The notes: generated from the letters alone by a model not told the origin. A DNA stretch of 64,000 bases from Sambucus nigra (GCA_949130495.1 OX422207.1:368487868-368551867); one strand, 5' to 3'; numbered from the stretch's first letter, positions 33,009 to 46,643 are shown. Translations and numbers: made by a program.

Positions 33009-35222
33009 ATCAGGTTCCATTGTCCTTAGGATCTGTGCGGCTTATTACGTTTCAGCGCATCATTCTTTGATGTAGAGCCTTATGATAGGATTATTGTGTT
33101 CCCTTACGTATGCGACTTACGCTATCATGCTACGAATTATAATGAATGTGACTCATTATAAAAAATTCTATGTGATTCGAACACCGAACATTTTAGGATG
33201 ACTAGCGAGGGTCGTAAGAAGAACTGCATGAGAAGAAGCCCAACAGAAGACATTAAGTAATCGTAGGATGGTGGTCGTGACAAAGATCACCATGATAATT
33301 ACTTAAGCAAGTGATAGTAAAATCATCACTAGGGAACATTGGGTTTCCAAGACACAGTCGTAGATAACGGTGGAGTGATTTCAGGACCTCCTAGCATAGT
33401 CGATAAGGGGGAAATCAGAGGGACTCTTTTAAAAACCCATCGGTGAAAATGCGGAGAAGAAAAAGAGAGTGTAACAGACCAATGGAGGTAGAAAATCCGA
33501 AGGCAATTGTGTAGAGTGGGGTGTGACTACACTCAAAATTAAATTTGGAGTTAACAGCTATATCTCTTAGGAGTATCATGTAGTGATTAGAGGCAATCAC
33601 CACATATGAAGAAGTGTGTTTGAAATTTAGAGAAAAAATTGGGTATGATTTGATCGGGAGGTCTCCCATTCGATGTGGTAACAAAATGCGAGTGAAATTT
33701 TGATGTTTAGCACAATGGGTAAGATAGAAACCGATCGTGAGAGAAAGGTTGAATTTCATAATGAACTTCATACCTGGCAGAGGGGCATAAATTATCCAAA
33801 GGGTCTATAGTTGATAAAAGACCTGTGAGTTGAATACAAGAATAAATGAGAAGTCCAGCTAGGATGACTAATGTTGATGTCGTCAAGGTTATACGGTGAC
33901 TAGTTATTGCGTTCTTTCCAAAAGAAGTGAGCCAGAAAGGTTAGAGAATCTAGCCGAAAAGTAAAGCTGAACTTAACGGTGTTAGTGGAACCCCACATGA
34001 GAGTATACCCAATAGGGAACTCAGTTAAATGATTTTAAGTTGATTAACTTCCTACAAACTAACGATGAAGTCAATCAGGGCCGTGGAGGCCAACCATAGT
34101 TCCGAAAGGCCAGCGTAGCCAGTAAGTTAAGACTACTCGATCTGAGAGAAGGACATTTCCAAAATGTTCAGTGGGACCAGTGACGGGAAAATGGCTCGTG
34201 AAGTTTCCCTATATGAAGAAAGTAGAACTACAAGTGTTGAATGTGTCCACAATTTATAAGTGAGACCGAAAAGATTAGAAATGGTAAAACATTCCAGTTA
34301 GGCATAACAACTGGAGGAGTGATACTTCCAACAAAGGAATTTGGGGTCAAGAGAATTAGGCCCAGGATATTTATAACCCGAGAGTGATGAGTTCAGGCTG
34401 GACCAGTAGAGTCCTCGTTAATAGTAGCATATAGTATGTCAGGGTCGACGGGACCGGGGATGTAAACGGGAGTTCAGTAAAGCCATAATTGAGGACTAGA
34501 GAGTTTGGGCCAACGTTTCAATAATGGGCGTGAAACTCACATGATGGAATAAATTGTCCACGATGAGAGGGGATAACTATAGGATGAAATCCCAAGATGT
34601 ATATTGCAGATTTTCATGGGTCGTGATGGAAGCCACGTGCTGAGACCCTGTGATTTGGCGAGCCTGGTGAGGTTTTGCTTCTTCCTTATGAGTAAAGGAT
34701 TAATTCTAGTGACATGGGTGTGTCACAACTGATATGTAAATTGGAGACCGTAAAATTCGTGTGCGATTCGAGTTGAGTGAGGAACTTTATTTTTAACAAT
34801 CTTCTTATAAACGTATTTCTCGTTGTTATCAAGGAAGTTTGATGTTGCCTGTGAGTGAACCGGGTGGACCATAAGAATATGTTTTGTTGTTATAATTTAC
34901 TACTGTATTGTGTTAGATTTAGTAGAGTTTATTATGGTAATGTGTAGTGATTAATTACCGTATGGTTAAATAAGAGTAAAAATGTAGTGATATGACCGTC
35001 GTGCCGGATACTCCGGGAGGAGAAATCTTTATTTTGTGCGGCGCAACCTGAAATAGGGTTGGGCCCAGATATATGAATATATGAAAAAAAATCATGGTAT
35101 TATAGACCTTAGCGAGTATGCTGTCTAGTTGTATGTGATTCCAGTGCATATGACTTTATTTTACTGAGGAGACTCAGGATGCATTGTGTTCTCCTTCGAA
35201 CAGAGAGATAAAGCTCGTTATA

Positions 35223-35230
35223 TATATATG

Positions 35231-35271
<41 letters not shown>

Positions 35272-35283
35272 GTATGTATATAT
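35223..35283. repeat. (TA)n / TATG microsatellite
   Basis: TATATATATG-type repeats inside the D internal region. Confidence 0.85.
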
Positions 35284-36382
35284 TGCTGAGTACCTGGGAT
35301 AGTGAGAGCGCCATGCTTCAGGTTAAGTTTTGGGACATGAGAGTGAACGATAAAGCTCTTATGTCAACATACGGAGATTGTAGACAGGTACATAGTATGG
35401 ATTGAGGGACTTACGGATCTCGACAACCGACTAGGTCAGATAGTAGTGTATTGGGGGGGTTCCCTATTTGGATTTCTCTTTGCGAGACATCCCATGCATG
35501 AAACTAGCGAACGTCGAGAGTTAGAGAGAAGTTTGGTCGATAGTACATAAATTTTGTACGTTGGTTATTGTACCTATAAAATATTATAATTGATAGTTGA
35601 TAATTCTTTTATAACTTAAGGTCAATAGAGTCGCTTATCCTTAGTATCATTCGGAATAGAGCAATGATGCCATTGAAGAATTGAATAAGTTATGACTCGT
35701 GGGGTGGTTGAGTGCACTCTTACTACATCAGCATACCCAGTGTGTAAGAATTAAAGTAGGAAAATTACATGTCATTTATATTATGATGCGCGAGGCATAT
35801 TATGATGCGCGAGGCATAGTGGAATTTGATTAGCATGTGAATTCGATAACATGAAGTCGGGTAAGCTAAAGCCTATTCACTAAGATTTGTCAGAGACTTA
35901 CGTTTCAATATAAACTAAAATTTATTCAGGAGAGTACAAAATGTATCAGGATACAAACAACAGTGGTGATGGGTCACGATGTAGGGTAATATTGCAAGGA
36001 TAGTCTTGTAGTGGGTCAGCTGACTGTTACAAAAAGGGTGGACATTTCGAAACTAGTAGGGGCTTATTCCACTAGAGAATGGGAGAGTATCCCCAAGGAT
36101 CCTCTCATGTAGCTGAGATGGTAAGATTATAGGTACTAATATGCGATTGAGTACGTCCTAATACCTATAGAGGGATGGGCAGGACAAGCAGTCTAATCGG
36201 ATGCGGGAGAGCAAATTTTATGTGCAACCTTAAATATTCGCGGAGGACAAAAGTAGTACCTTCCACTAGTGGAGTTGTGTTCAATAACTCCTATGAGTTC
36301 AAGTTTGGGAAGATTTCTAGTAGGGGTATAGCACGGTAAACTTGATTATTGTCCTATTTGATAGCTAAAGGTGTGTGTGTGC

Positions 36383-36402
36383 GGGGGTGGGGTGGGGTGG
36401 GG
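36383..36402 (+). other. G-quadruplex-forming motif in gypsy D
   Basis: Four G runs (5, 4, 4 and 4 long) separated by single T bases, just after a (GT)n run. It matches the canonical G3+N1-7 pattern and lies about 435 bases before the 3' LTR on the sense strand. Confidence 0.8.
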
Positions 36403-36823
36403 TACCAGTTATGATTACAAATGTCGGAGAATAATTGATATTATCGTATATATTGTATGTGAAATATATATTGAACAACCAATTTACTTGTATGAACGAC
36501 ACAAGACAAAGTCGTATGTATATGAAAAGAGGATAAATCTACTAAGGTGCAAATAGTATAAGGCTAGATAGTGAATATCTAAAATAAAGTTTAAGTAGTG
36601 AAATGTAAGCGGGAAGGCTTGGGCAAGAGCCTATATGACAGGGTTAACTGGAGTTTAAAACAAACACATGTGAAGTGTTCATTATTAAGGGTATTCGATA
36701 GCGTACTATATGGGTGGTACGGAATAGTTTACTTGGGAGCGCAGGGGTGTGATGCGTAATTTATATACCTCGTTGTTTGTACCTGGTATACTTTTGCCTA
36801 ATTTCGGGACGAAATTACGTTGT

Positions 36824-36836
36824 AAGGGGGGAAGTA
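36824..36836 (+). promoter_or_regulatory. Polypurine tract of gypsy D
   Basis: AAGGGGGGAAGTA abuts the 3' LTR at 36837. Confidence 0.85.
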
Positions 36837-39549
36837 TGTAACACCCCATATTTTTAATGATTTAAATAATTATGTGATTAATTATTTTTGTTGGATTAAT
36901 TGAACTAAAATGTGAGAATTTAATTGTTAATTAATTAGAATTAAAATATTTATTAACTAGCGTGCCAAGGGTTAATATTTATTATTGAGAATTATTGAAT
37001 ATTACTGTGTGATATGTAATATGGAATTATAATATTTGATAAATTTTTGAAAGTGAGAAATACGACAGTTTGGCAATTTATGTCCGACGCGCGTGTGAGT
37101 TATGTCGAGACTAATTGACTCGGATAAAAAGAGAAATTATTTTTATTAACTCGTATGGTCATTTCGAGTGCACCGTTGAGTCCGATAGTGTCGAGATAGT
37201 TAAAATAGTAAACTCAGGTGTTTAGTTTGGGTCCCGGGGCAATATTAGGCCTAACCGGCGTCCCGAGAGGACATTATGGTAAATTGTATTTTTGAGTTTA
37301 ATTAATGGACGAAAATTGGGAGTTATTTTATCAGCCAAGAAAAGTCCTTTAAGGTTGAGAGATACAAAAAGTAAAGAACGGCTATAGAGGGTGTGAGGGA
37401 GAACCAATTTCCAATAGGGAAGGCCAATTTATCACCACCTTGCACAACCACCACTACCAACGCGTAGATCGAGAAGAGAGGAACGCGTCTATACCAACAT
37501 CACCAAAGGATTCATACCTTTGATTTAAGGCAGGTGTTTATTACTTGCTTTCTTTTAGAAATAATCATACTCATGTTAGATTAGGTGAAGTTAATTTTGA
37601 TTTACATGTTAATTGGATGAAAATTGGAGTTTAAATGATGATTAGAGGCTGCGCTAATTAGTTGTTGATGTTCCTTCAAGTATGTAGATGATAAACTACG
37701 AAATTGAATCATATATTGCTGAACGAATCTGGGTTGATTAAGTCTTGAATTGAAATTTTGGAAACTAGGGTTCATGTGAATTAATTTGGGGATTTTTTAT
37801 AATTATGATGATTAATGACGAATTAATGATCCTAGGATGTTAGGAATGCTTTATAACATGTTATGTGTTGATAGGTATTAATGATGAGGTGTTGGGTGTT
37901 GAATCTCAAAGGTTTTTAGGTTAAAAAATAGTAGAAAACACTAAAATGATGTGTAGAAGACGAAACAATAGGTCTTGCGCGAAGTCATTTGAGCGAGATG
38001 GCATCTCGAGCGAAGTCGCTCGAGCAACACGTGGTAGTCATTCAAACGACATGCCATATGGTTCGAGCGACATAGTGAATTTCTAGAAATTTTCTTATAG
38101 TCCAGTTTTGAGTTCACCGGTTTATTGGAGTGAGAGAAACTGCCCGACGGTAAACTTAAACAAGACATATTTTCGGGAAAAGTATGTGAAAATTCATACT
38201 TTAATTATTTTGTTATAGAGATAATGTACTTTGGAGATTACGAGAGAGATAGTAATCTAAATATTTATACTATACTTAGTGTTGAGATTAAAATACGTAT
38301 GAGAAGTATATATGTAGGTTGGACAAATACCTATAAATTTTAATAGGACGAGTGTATGCCTATTATGCGATATTATTGCTAAGAGCACTCATGGGTGATA
38401 ACCCGGGGGTGCAAGAATCTTAGTAGAGTTGGTAATAATAATAATATATGAACTAATGGGTGCCTATATATATATATATGGCCTTGTTAATATTTCTACC
38501 GTGTGAAATTAGTAGACTTGGTAATAATAATAATCATTACATTGCCCCAAATGGTCTTCACCTAACGGTGCAGGATTAGTGTACATATATATGGATAATG
38601 AGACTATATATATATATGAGTGTACTTGGGGAACTTTCTACTTTGTGAAACTAGTAGATAAAATGGAAATGAGAAATAAAATAATATTAGAGGTTAAAAG
38701 ATTAACCATTCGAACGGTGAATAATGAAACATAGTATATGAGATAAACTATTTGAATAGCGTATTGTATGGGCGATACGGGAATACTACTGGTGAGTATA
38801 ATTCATATTAGTATGGTTTCTAACTAGTTAGACTGGGTTGTATAACTAGGGGAGATTAGATGTACGTTAGGCATGCACAATAGATGATAGGTGAGAAACT
38901 CTTGTGAGAGTTCGATAACTAACATGCGTATAAGACTTGTTTTAAGAACCAGTTTTAAATACTTGCTAAATCATTTTTAAACCTCGGGCTCTGACCAGTT
39001 TCTTGTATCTCTTCTCTCTTTTGCTATATATATATATATATATATATATTATATCAGGTGCTCTGCCACAAGAGTACCAGAATTAGAGATTGTAGTGTCA
39101 AACATGCTGCAACTGTTGTGGAAATTGTAGATCCTTGCAGTAGACGCATCTATCTTTTCCATTCAGTTTCATCTAGAGTTATTATCTAGGACATGTGTCA
39201 CCCACTTTTGGTTCCTTCATCAGAGATATTGTATTCAGTTTAGTTTATGGTTTGGAGTTTTGAACTAGGAGTTTTACCCAGTCTTATTTATTTCAGTATT
39301 TGATTCATGTTCAGTAGTTATTATATTCCTATGTGTGGTGAGTGGTTTATATTTTAAGGCTGAATGAAAATGGATTTACTTGGTTTTACAAAAATTGGAA
39401 ATGTTTTGACACCTAGCTTAATTTTATATTAAGTGATTATTATGGTTTAATTATTTTCGATAGTGATGCTAAGAATGAACCAACTGAATATCCTGTTTTA
39501 AATTGGTAAAGGACTGATCACCCTATATTTAATTGGGTGGGGTGTCACA
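36837..39549 (+). repeat. 3' LTR of gypsy D
   Basis: 2713 bp, co-linear with 29871-32994 except for the collapsed tandem repeat and shorter (TA)n tracts. Palindrome-like cluster at 37976-38070. Confidence 0.92.
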
Positions 39550-41297
<1,748 letters not shown>

Positions 41298-41310
41298 CAC
41301 TACACCAAAA
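41298..41310 (+). repeat. Left terminal inverted repeat of CACTA E
   Basis: CACTACACCAAAA; the first ten bases are the exact reverse complement of 48780-48789. Confidence 0.95.
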
Positions 41311-41340
41311 TGGTCAAATTGACACCCTTTAACCGGCCCG

Positions 41341-41480
41341 CCTTGTCACGATCATTGTCCGTGACAAAAAAGCACGCATTTTTTGTCACGGTCCATGACC
41401 GTGAAAAGTCTATGACAAGAACAGTTGTCACGGACTTGTCACGGTCATGGACCGTGACATGTCCGTGAAAATTCTGTCAG
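41341..41480. repeat. Left subterminal repeats of CACTA E
   Basis: Copies of TTGTCACGGTC and its complement GACCGTGACA in both orientations, forming small hairpins. In En/Spm these repeats are the binding sites of TNPA. Equivalent sites lie at the right end. Confidence 0.85.
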
Positions 41481-41594
41481 TAAAAAACCCTTCCCTCTTC
41501 TTTTTTCCCACTGATTTCTATTCCCTCCATTTCTATCTCTCTCTCTCTCTCTACGATTTTGGTACGTTTTATTTCTCTATTTCTCTTCTATTTG

Positions 41595-41830
41595 TGTATA
41601 TGTGTGTGTATATGTGCGTGTGTGTATATATGTGTGTGTAAATTTTCATGTGTGTCTGTGTGGTGTATATATGCATATGGGGGGGGGGGGGTGAGGGGGT
41701 GTATATGTGCATGTGTGTGTGTGTGGTGGGCAGGGCTTGAGGGTGAGGGGGCAGTGGGGGAGGGGGTGGGGCTTTGTGTGTGTGTTGTGGGGGGGGGGGG
41801 GGGGGGACATGGGGCGGGGGGTGGCGCTTG
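41595..41830 (+). repeat. GT-rich and poly-G island upstream of TNP2-like gene
   Basis: (GT)n with TATATG interruptions grades into long G runs (about 41679-41690 and 41791-41806) and GTGGGGGAGGGGG blocks, with G-quadruplex potential on the plus strand. A (CT)n tract lies just upstream (41539-41552). A similar CT, GT, G-run order precedes the second gene at 46345-46465. Confidence 0.85.
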
Positions 41831-42205
41831 TTAATTTTTTTAATTAAATTTTTATTGGTTTATTAGATATTGCCCCTCATATGCAAGTAGTTCCACTTGT
41901 AAAAGAATTGATTGATTAAATATTGATTGGTTGTTAATTTTTTTAGTAAATTAATAATTAGTGCCTCTTTCATATGCAAGTAGGATTGCCCCTCATTGTA
42001 AATTAGTAAATTAATAATTGTATACTTTAATTGAGTAGATGAGTTAGAAGGAGGACGGGATAAACATTTGTTATTGCTATTGCGGTTGGATTATAGTGGA
42101 TTGATGTTCAGTAGGTTAATTTTAGAAGTGGCATGACCACTGAATTATTTTCCATATGGGGCTGGGATTTTTTAATTTTTTTTAAATTACTTTGTATCAC
42201 GAACA

Positions 42206-42296
<91 letters not shown>
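42206..42296. repeat. (TA)n microsatellite
   Basis: About 45 TA units inside CACTA E, upstream of the transposase gene. Confidence 0.95.
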
Positions 42297-42298
<2 letters not shown>

Positions 42299-42553
42299 GA
42301 TAATTAAATGAAGCATACTTGAAATTACATATAGTGCGCATAGATACTAGCCTTCTACTTCTTATGCGTACGCATTCAATAACCCCTAGACCCGTTCGAG
42401 AGTCATTACCCCTGTAATGAGATCTCTCGAATTGTCCCATTTGGATAGTGTGGGACTACATAATTTATGTATAATAATATTCTTAGTTGCTTAAAGTTGT
42501 TACTTTTGGAGGAAGTTCTGCAGTCTCATCCTAATGTTCTCTGGGTACATAAT

Positions 42554-42617
42554 AGATTGGCAAGTGTGAGTATTATTTCAATTGATCAATTGAAATAACA
42601 CTCACACTTGCCAATCT
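42554..42617. repeat. 64-base near-perfect palindrome
   Basis: AGATTGGCAAGTGTGAG (42554-42570) is complementary to CTCACACTTGCCAATCT (42601-42617), and the centre TTTCAATTGATCAATTGAAA is itself palindromic. Only one mismatched pair is seen across the 64 bases. Weaker pairing extends outward to about 42536 and 42640. Confidence 0.9.
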
Positions 42618-42853
42618 ACGTCGTGTACTTGGAGAACAACGGGGATATGCTGCCAAATTTTTCTCAAATCATAACAATATGCATGAGCTGTTAAGTATAT
42701 TATAGAAATATGCGGTCTTGAATGGGATAGGACCACTAACCCTTTAGAAGAGATGGATGAAATAGGAATTTCTGTAATAAATTGAATTTGAAATTTAAAA
42801 ATCGAATATAAATAAGACATAGTTAAATGAAACATATACTATAAACATATTAA

Positions 42854-45441
42854 ATGATGGGATATCCTAAATACAAAGAGTGGATGAGTGAGACAAATAG
42901 AATAGGGGATGTGTTTCGTAGAGGTACTAATGAATTTGTGAAATACGCAAAGAGATGTCATAATAATGAAGAGTTTCCGTGTTCGTGTGGTAGGTGTAAG
43001 AATGGTAACGTGTTTGAGTGGAAAACAGTTGAACTACATTTATTAAGATGGGATATGCAAGATATTTATCGATTTTGGAGTTTTCACGGTGAATTGAAAG
43101 TTCCTTTTGATCCCGAACAACCTTCACAACAACCTTTAACAAGTAAGATAGATGTGTAAGGGGACGATGTAGATCATAATATGTTAGAGGATTTAGTTGA
43201 TAATGCGTACATAGTTTATGAAGCGGGGCAGGATGAGGTTACTGATGATGTACGTAGTTCAGGTGCTCGTGAAGATATCATGATAAACCTTGACGATGAC
43301 TACCAAAGTTTAAAATTTAAGGCGACCCAACCGTTATACTCTGGATGTGAGAAAGATCAAACAACTTTGCATGCCATGGTTGGTTGGCACAGTTTGAAGA
43401 CGCATTACGATTTGTCTGGAAATAGCGTGACAAGAATTATGAATTTGGTGAAGGGCTTACTACCCAAGGAGAATACGCCTCGAAATAGCTATCCTATTAT
43501 GAATAATAGTTTGAAAGGTTTGGGAATGAAGTATAAATCAATTCATGCTTATGTGTATGATTTCATACTATACCGAAAGGAGTACGAAAATATCGATCAT
43601 TTTTCGGTATGCGATGAACCTAAATATGTCCTAGATTGATGTGACAAGGAATGCATAAGCTCAAAAGTGCCTCAAAAAGTGTTGAAATATTTTCCCATTG
43701 GTCCTAGATTAAAGAGATTTTCCATAGTACCATGGATAGAGAAGGTAATGACTTGGCATGCTAGGGAAGAAGTAAGGGGTAATCTCATACGTCATCCTAT
43801 TGATTCTACATCTTAGAGGAGGATGAATTATGAGTATCCCAATTTTGCTCGAGAACAACGCAACATTCGTTTGGCTATATCAACATATGGTTTAAATCCA
43901 TTTGGAAATCTAAGCACCAATCAGACTGTATGGCCAGTGATCCTATCCCCACTCAACCTCCCTCATTCATAGTGTGTGAGACCTAAATTTTTGATGGTGT
44001 CTTTGTTGATACCTGAGCCAAAGGCACCATATGATGGCATCGACATCTACCTAGATACTTTGGTAGAAGAATTAAATGAGTCATGGGAAGAGGATGTGCA
44101 ATCATTTGACTCTTTTGGAAAAGAACATTTTACGTTGAAAGCTATGTTGATGTGGGCAATTTATGATTTTCCAGCTTATGGGACATTATCCGGTTGTGTA
44201 GTACATGGTTATTTGGGGTGTCCTATTTATGAAGAGGGGACTGAATCTCTTCGTCTATCCACTAGCTCAAAAAATGTATACTGTTGCCATATGAGGTTTT
44301 TACCCCCAAGTCATAGATTCAAATTTGAGAAAGGTTCCAATTTTTTATTACCATCGAGATAACTTTCAGGTTCAAAAATTGAAAGTAAATCTTTTGAATG
44401 TGGCCCTAATATTCCAGGTAATAATCCCAAATTTAATAATGTCAAGCATAAGAAGACCCCAACTGGGAATGAAACTAAGACAAGAAAGGCATGGTCTAGG
44501 AGGTCAATTTTATTTGACTTGCCTTATTGGAAGAATAACCCAGTGTGCCATGTATTGGATGTGACGCATTTAGAGAAGAACATCGATGAACATATTGTGG
44601 GCACTTGTCTTGGGGGGAGTCATTCGAAGGATGGAGAAAATGCACGAGAAGACCGTAAATCATTGAAATTTAAGCCACAACTATGGTCGAAAGAATATAC
44701 TAGGGGAATGATAGTAATTCCCCCTGGTGCGTTTACTTTTCCGAGTGGCGAAATGAAGGTGCTTTTAGACACAATATATAATTTTAAGGGTCCATATAAT
44801 TTTTCGTCCAACTTGCAAATGATTGTAAATTATGCTACTTATGATTTACATAAGTGTAAGTCCCACGATTGGCATGTGATCATGCAATTGGTTCCTCTAT
44901 TGTTTAAGCACTGTTTCTCCAAGCACAAGGATTTGCGGAAGGCTATTATGCAAATTAGTATTATCTTCTCACTTTTGTGTGAGAAGGTAGTCAATCGAGA
45001 ACACTTAGTGGCCACAAAATTGGCGGTGACCGAAGCAATTTGTGTGTTGGAGAAGTACTTCCCCCCGACATTCTTTGACATAAGTGTTCACTTGTTTGTA
45101 CGCCTATGCGACGAGGCACTTCTTTGTGGTCTAGTTAGATATCAGTGGATGTATCTGTTCGAAATATTGATGAAAGTTTTTAAATATTACTCAAGAATAC
45201 ACGATACATTACAGGATCAATTGCAGAGGAATACATCACCGTGGAGTCATTAATCTATACTCAGGAATATATGCCTGACTCGACCAACGTTGATGAAAAT
45301 AATGAGTTTGTCAATGATGGTTGTCATGTGATTGGAAAACGAGTGAAATTAACGATTTTGCAACATGAACAAATAGCTCGTTATCTATTTGACACACATG
45401 AAGATGTCAAAAATGGAAAAAGTAAGTTTAATTTTTTTTAA
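42854..45441 (+). pseudogene. TNP2-type CACTA transposase (broken)
   Basis: Residues 1-90 match the transposase-associated domain (KEWMSETNR, FPCSCGRCKN with its Cys pairs, VELHLLRWDM). The Transposase_21/TNP2 domain follows: LYSGCEKDQTTLHAMV, KEYENIDHFSVC, KVPQKVLKYFPIGPRLKR, YGLNPFGNLSTNQTVWPVIL, LIPEPKAPYDGIDIYLDTLV, YDFPAYGTLSGCVVHG and LPYWKNNPVCHVLDVTHLEK. The DUF4218 region includes KSHDWHVIMQ, FPPTFFDISVHL and RYQWMYLFE. One frame holds from 42854 to 45253 apart from stops at 43157 (TAA), 43637 (TGA), 43814 (TAG), 43970 (TAG) and 44360 (TAA). A shift near 45205 moves the end into the next frame. A likely donor is at 45423. The enzyme would bind and cut element ends; this copy cannot. 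Confidence 0.9.
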
Positions 45442-45518
45442 GTTTTACATTATTTTAGAATGTTTTAGATTATTTTATACATGATTAATTTTGTAATATG
45501 AAAAAAATATGAAGCCAG

Positions 45519-46247
45519 TGAGAACAATGAAAGACGAAAAACAATGGTACAATCAGATAGCGAATTTAGGTTGTGGTTGTCACAAGAGGTAATTATAATG
45601 AAAATGACCGTTATATAACGTTACATTATGCTCAAACTTTACAACTAACCTAATTAATTTATCTATATTCTCAGCTCTTAAAGACGGGTGATGTGACATC
45701 AAGGATTGCTCGTCTAGACACTAGACCCTTGTTCATGGCACAAGAGTACAAAAATTATCGATTGAACGGTTATGTATTCGGCGCAAAAGTGTACGAGGAA
45801 ATTACAAATGTACAGAACTCAAGAATTTCATACAAGGCTCTTACTTTCTTTTGAGCGAGCGCAAAAGATAAAAACTTTGTTGAATCTAAAATGACTTACT
45901 ATCGTGTAATTAAAAATATATTTTAATTGGATTATATAAGCTTCAAAGAGGTTGTATTTTACTGTGACTGGGCAAGAGTTGCGGATAAAAATACTTGTAA
46001 AGTTCATCCTGGCACCAATTTGATCATGGTTGACTTGTCCAAGTTAAAGAGCAATGACCACGTGAGCGATGAGCCATTTGTTTGTGTATTTCATAAGGTC
46101 AACCAAGTGTTTTACTCGGAGTATATCAACAACGAGCCGTGGTCAATTGTCCTACATGTGCCAAAGCATCTAAATAGTAGTGTGGATGACTTGGCTTCTC
46201 TTACCGAATATCAATCCATTTTTTATGATAACCCGAATTTAAAATAA
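45519..46247 (+). pseudogene. TNP2-type transposase C-terminal exons (DUF4216-like)
   Basis: This continues the transposase gene. One probable exon runs 45519-45589 (ENNERRKTMVQSDSEFRLWL), bounded by AG and GT. The next starts at 45674 (TGDVTSRIARL, YRLNGYVFGAK) and meets a stop at 45855. Then 45927-46247 reads LDYISFKEVVFYCDWARVAD, NLIMVDLSKLK, DEPFVCVFHKVNQVFYSEYI and NNEPWSIVLHVPK. These match the DUF4216 pattern found at the C-terminus of plant TNP2 proteins. Exon limits are inferred from splice-like dinucleotides. The gene ends at TAA 46245. Confidence 0.8.
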
Positions 46248-46344
46248 TTTTTCCATTTGTAATAAATATTCCAATTTGTACTTTATTATTTCATTTTTAA
46301 TGCTTTAAATTGATTTTCATTTTATCATTTTCACTCCTTTTATC

Positions 46345-46465
46345 TTTCTCTCTTTCCTTTGTATATGTATGTGTGTGTGTTGGGGGGGGGGGGGGGCAAT
46401 GTGTGTGTTGGGGGGCATGTGTCTGTAGTGTGCACGTGTGTGGGCAGTAGGGGTGGGGGTGGCGA
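46345..46465 (+). repeat. GT-rich and poly-G island upstream of the second CACTA gene
   Basis: TCTTTCTCTCTTTCC, then (GT)n, then a run of about 16 G from 46382, then GT/G blocks to 46460. Same order as at 41539-41830. Confidence 0.8.
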
Positions 46466-46643
46466 TGTTTATGATTTTTAGTAATAGTACATATTATGAG
46501 TTCGATGTTATTGTTTTGGAATTCGGAATTGAGGTGTTAAACAGTAATGATTCAGTTGGATTTGTAGTAATTGTACATATTTGCATGTCTTCTTCTAATT
46601 CATTTGGATTTGTACTAATAACAACATTTTTTTTTTATAGAAA

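Larger units (their letters stand above)
33009..36823 (+). pseudogene. Gypsy D internal region, decayed gag-pol
   Basis: No plus-strand frame of useful length. The leader after the primer site (CAGGTTCCATTGTCCTTAGG) matches A and B. The block 35395-35515 is homologous to 17185-17295 of element A. At about 36255-36320 the reading YLPLVE followed, after a shift, by NNSYEFKFGK matches the YLPLVEFAYNNSY motif of integrase in B. The closing stretch TTTCGGGACGAAATTAC before the polypurine tract is also shared. The minus-strand frame at 33415-33771 is not a gene. The element must have moved using enzymes supplied by relatives, or decayed in place. Confidence 0.7.
29871..39549 (+). mobile_element. 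Ty3/gypsy element D (non-autonomous, inside LTR of C)
   Basis: 9679 bp between CTAGG duplications (29866-29870 and 39550-39554). It starts TGTAACACC and ends GTGTCACA. LTRs are 29871-32994 (3124 bp) and 36837-39549 (2713 bp). The 3.84-kb internal region has a primer site, polypurine tract and faint integrase but no coding capacity. About 17 mismatches in the first 250 aligned LTR bases by eye place its age between A and B. LTR length differs because of a tandem repeat and (TA)n tracts in the 5' copy. Confidence 0.92.

Noticed and set aside
33415..33771. 118-codon minus-strand frame in D
   Set aside because: Opposite to the coding strand of the element, no motif, and interrupted in relatives as far as A shows.
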